From: Valencia hispanica
Lineage: Eukaryota; Chordata; Actinopteri; Cyprinodontiformes; Valenciidae
Length of the DNA stretch: 64,000 nt
Direction: 5' to 3'
Assembly (NCBI GenBank): GCA_963556495.2
Contig: OY747714.1
Location: 50,102,041 to 50,166,040, forward strand
Each line of letters begins with the position of its first letter. Position 1 is the first letter of the stretch. Of the stretch, positions 62,402 through 64,000 are shown piece after piece. The position numbers and the translations under genes were made by a program. Under the pieces are notes generated by a model. The model had not been told where the DNA came from. It worked only from the letters and a program-made list of their open reading frames with translations, and made no database searches.

Positions 62402-64000
62402 GCTGTCAGAGAGACACCAGGAGGTCCTGGTAAAGCTTCACACCACTGTCTCAGCAGTTTCAGGTAGAACCAGTTAGAGTCAGTGGAAGGTGAAGAGGAG
62501 GACACGCCCCTTTTGTTCCACGCAGGTCAGGTGATCATGTTGTTTTTTGAAGCTCTTCTGTGATTGGCTCAACTTGTTTATTCAGTCAGCAGAAACAATA
62601 AGCTCCTGCTGGTGGTTTATGATTGTTACACTGAAACTGAGCTGTATTGAGAGAATTCATCCTGAACACTTTGACCTCTGACCCGGGCTCTGGTAAAGGA
62701 GAAGTTCTGTTCTTTCTCCTCCTCTGATGATCCTCAGATAAAGACATGAGGAGCAAACAATGCAGAGATTCTTCTTTCATTCATGGTTCACTGAACTCCA
62801 TCCGGTTTACCTACTTTGTCTCTTCCTCATGTTTGCAACTGAAGGAGACCAAAACATTTTATCAGCTCTGATCATCAGAGTTCAGAAAAGTTCCCTGGAT
62901 GACAAACGCAGAGCTGCTGCTGACAGAAACAGGTCGAACAGGACAGGAGATGTTCAGATTCCTTCTGTCTGACTTTCTTTCTGCTGAATGTTTTCAGTCT
63001 CTCTCTTTGTAGATAATACGTTTACTTTTTTACTTTATACTGCACAATGACTCATGCACATTCTGTAAATATTCACTGTTTTTAAATGATGATACTCAGT
63101 TGCACATTCAAATCTTTTTAATAGCTGCACAGTATTTTGTTTTTTGTAATTTTGTCCTTAATGCACATATATTATTCCTAATTCTGTTTTAATATGATCG
63201 TGAATGCTTCTACTATCTGTCACTTTGCTGCTGTTACAGGCAAATTTCACCTTTGTGGGATAATAAAAGATTATTCTATTTTATTCAGAGAGGTTGTAAC
63301 CATGGGAACGGTTCTAACCACATCAGGAAGTTTGCTGAGTCTGCAGCTGTTATATTGATCTGAACCTGCCAGATGCTCTCTTTATATTTCCTTTCCCATT
63401 TGAACTTTGACCCAAGAGCTGAAAACCTTTCAGCTCTTCAGAAACTGCTCCAAAGCTTTTGAACACACCTGAGCTGTAATTCAAGCCAGCGGCCTGTAGG
63501 TGGCAGCAGAATGCCGAGGTAAGCTCCTCTCCTCCCGCAGACAGGACCGGGTTCTTCTTCCTCTGACTGCAGCAGACGTTTGGCTTCCAGCTCCGGATCA
63601 AGGGACACATTTTTGCGCTCAGACCCAGAAGCTGTCGGTCCTCCACAGCTGTGGTCAGACTGGAGGAACTGGTCGCACTGGGACAGTCACTGATGGGACC
63701 TCAGTTACATCAGAGGGAATATTGTCCCAGCAGAACAGATTTTAGTGTCTAATCAGTAAAATATCACAAGTGATGAAGTTCAAACCAACCCAGAGGGAGA
63801 CAACTGAGCTTGGTTCTCCCTTTTAAACAGAGACCTGGGTTTGTTCAGATGAGAATGAGAGACTGGTGTAATCTGGACAAGAACATTTTCATGTTTTATA
63901 ACCATCTATCCAGGTCTGGAAGGAGTCAGGTTATTTTCAACTGAGCCAAATCCTTTCTAGTGTCCTGATGCTTCGGGTCACAAAGTGAAAACCTCCAGCA
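62402..64000. other. Upstream of gene E; no gene recognised
   Basis: Should hold the gene E promoter, but no element is assignable. At about 63,095-63,290 is a repeat tail (ACTCAGTTGCACATT, ending GTGGGATAATAAAAGATTATTC) of the kind left by non-LTR elements; ACTCAGTTGCACATT also occurs near 15,625. Open frames at 63,350-63,745 show no domain. Confidence 0.4.

Overview
The window is vertebrate, almost certainly teleost fish, genomic DNA. It has short multi-exon genes with GT/AG introns and phase-1 immunoglobulin (Ig) exons. It carries fish-typical DNA transposons (Tc1, PIF-Harbinger, TTAA-target elements) and a Tf1/sushi-type chromovirus. There are no bacterial features. I cannot name the species from the sequence.

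The region is an accessory cluster of immune-type receptors of the Ig superfamily, broken up by nested mobile elements. (1) 1-4,284, + strand: 3' end of an inhibitory receptor with three ITIM-bearing tail exons, one pair made by tandem duplication; a Tc1 fossil holding a smaller insertion lies in its last intron. (2) 7,100-13,910, - strand: two tandem Fc-receptor-like (FCRL-like) genes, A and B, each with leader, two Ig domains, stalk/TM and a short tail. Gene A alone carries three 158-bp repeats, each of which can be read as an extra Pro/Ser/Thr-rich phase-1 stalk exon. (3) 15,247-19,827 and 29,561-35,852: a large inverted duplication (about 4.58-kb arms, 9.7-kb spacer). Each arm holds a complete three-exon gene for a single V-set receptor with a very acidic stalk. 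The right arm differs by two clean transposon insertions, and the left arm preserves the empty sites. (4) Spacer: dispersed repeats, GC-rich repeat DNA and a Harbinger element with decayed HARBI1 and Myb-like genes. That element is invaded by a 1.6-kb Tc1-family transposon with 27-bp perfect inverted repeats and an uninterrupted transposase with DD38E spacing. (5) 35,850-41,950: Harbinger remnants and interspersed repeats. (6) 41,950-62,401, - strand: two B7/butyrophilin-like V-set genes (F and E) plus a broken V unit. All V exons are phase 1-1 and interchangeable. Between them lie a fold-back element and an apparently intact, very young Ty3/gypsy chromovirus (LTRs differ at 1 of 328 bases). 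(7) 62,402-64,000: no recognisable gene.

The genes share one logic: cell-surface Ig receptors built from symmetric exons, so domains, stalks and ITIM tails can be gained or lost by exon duplication without breaking the frame. Several observations here look like that process caught in progress. All gene models are predictions from splice signals, phase and family resemblance; no transcript evidence was available.
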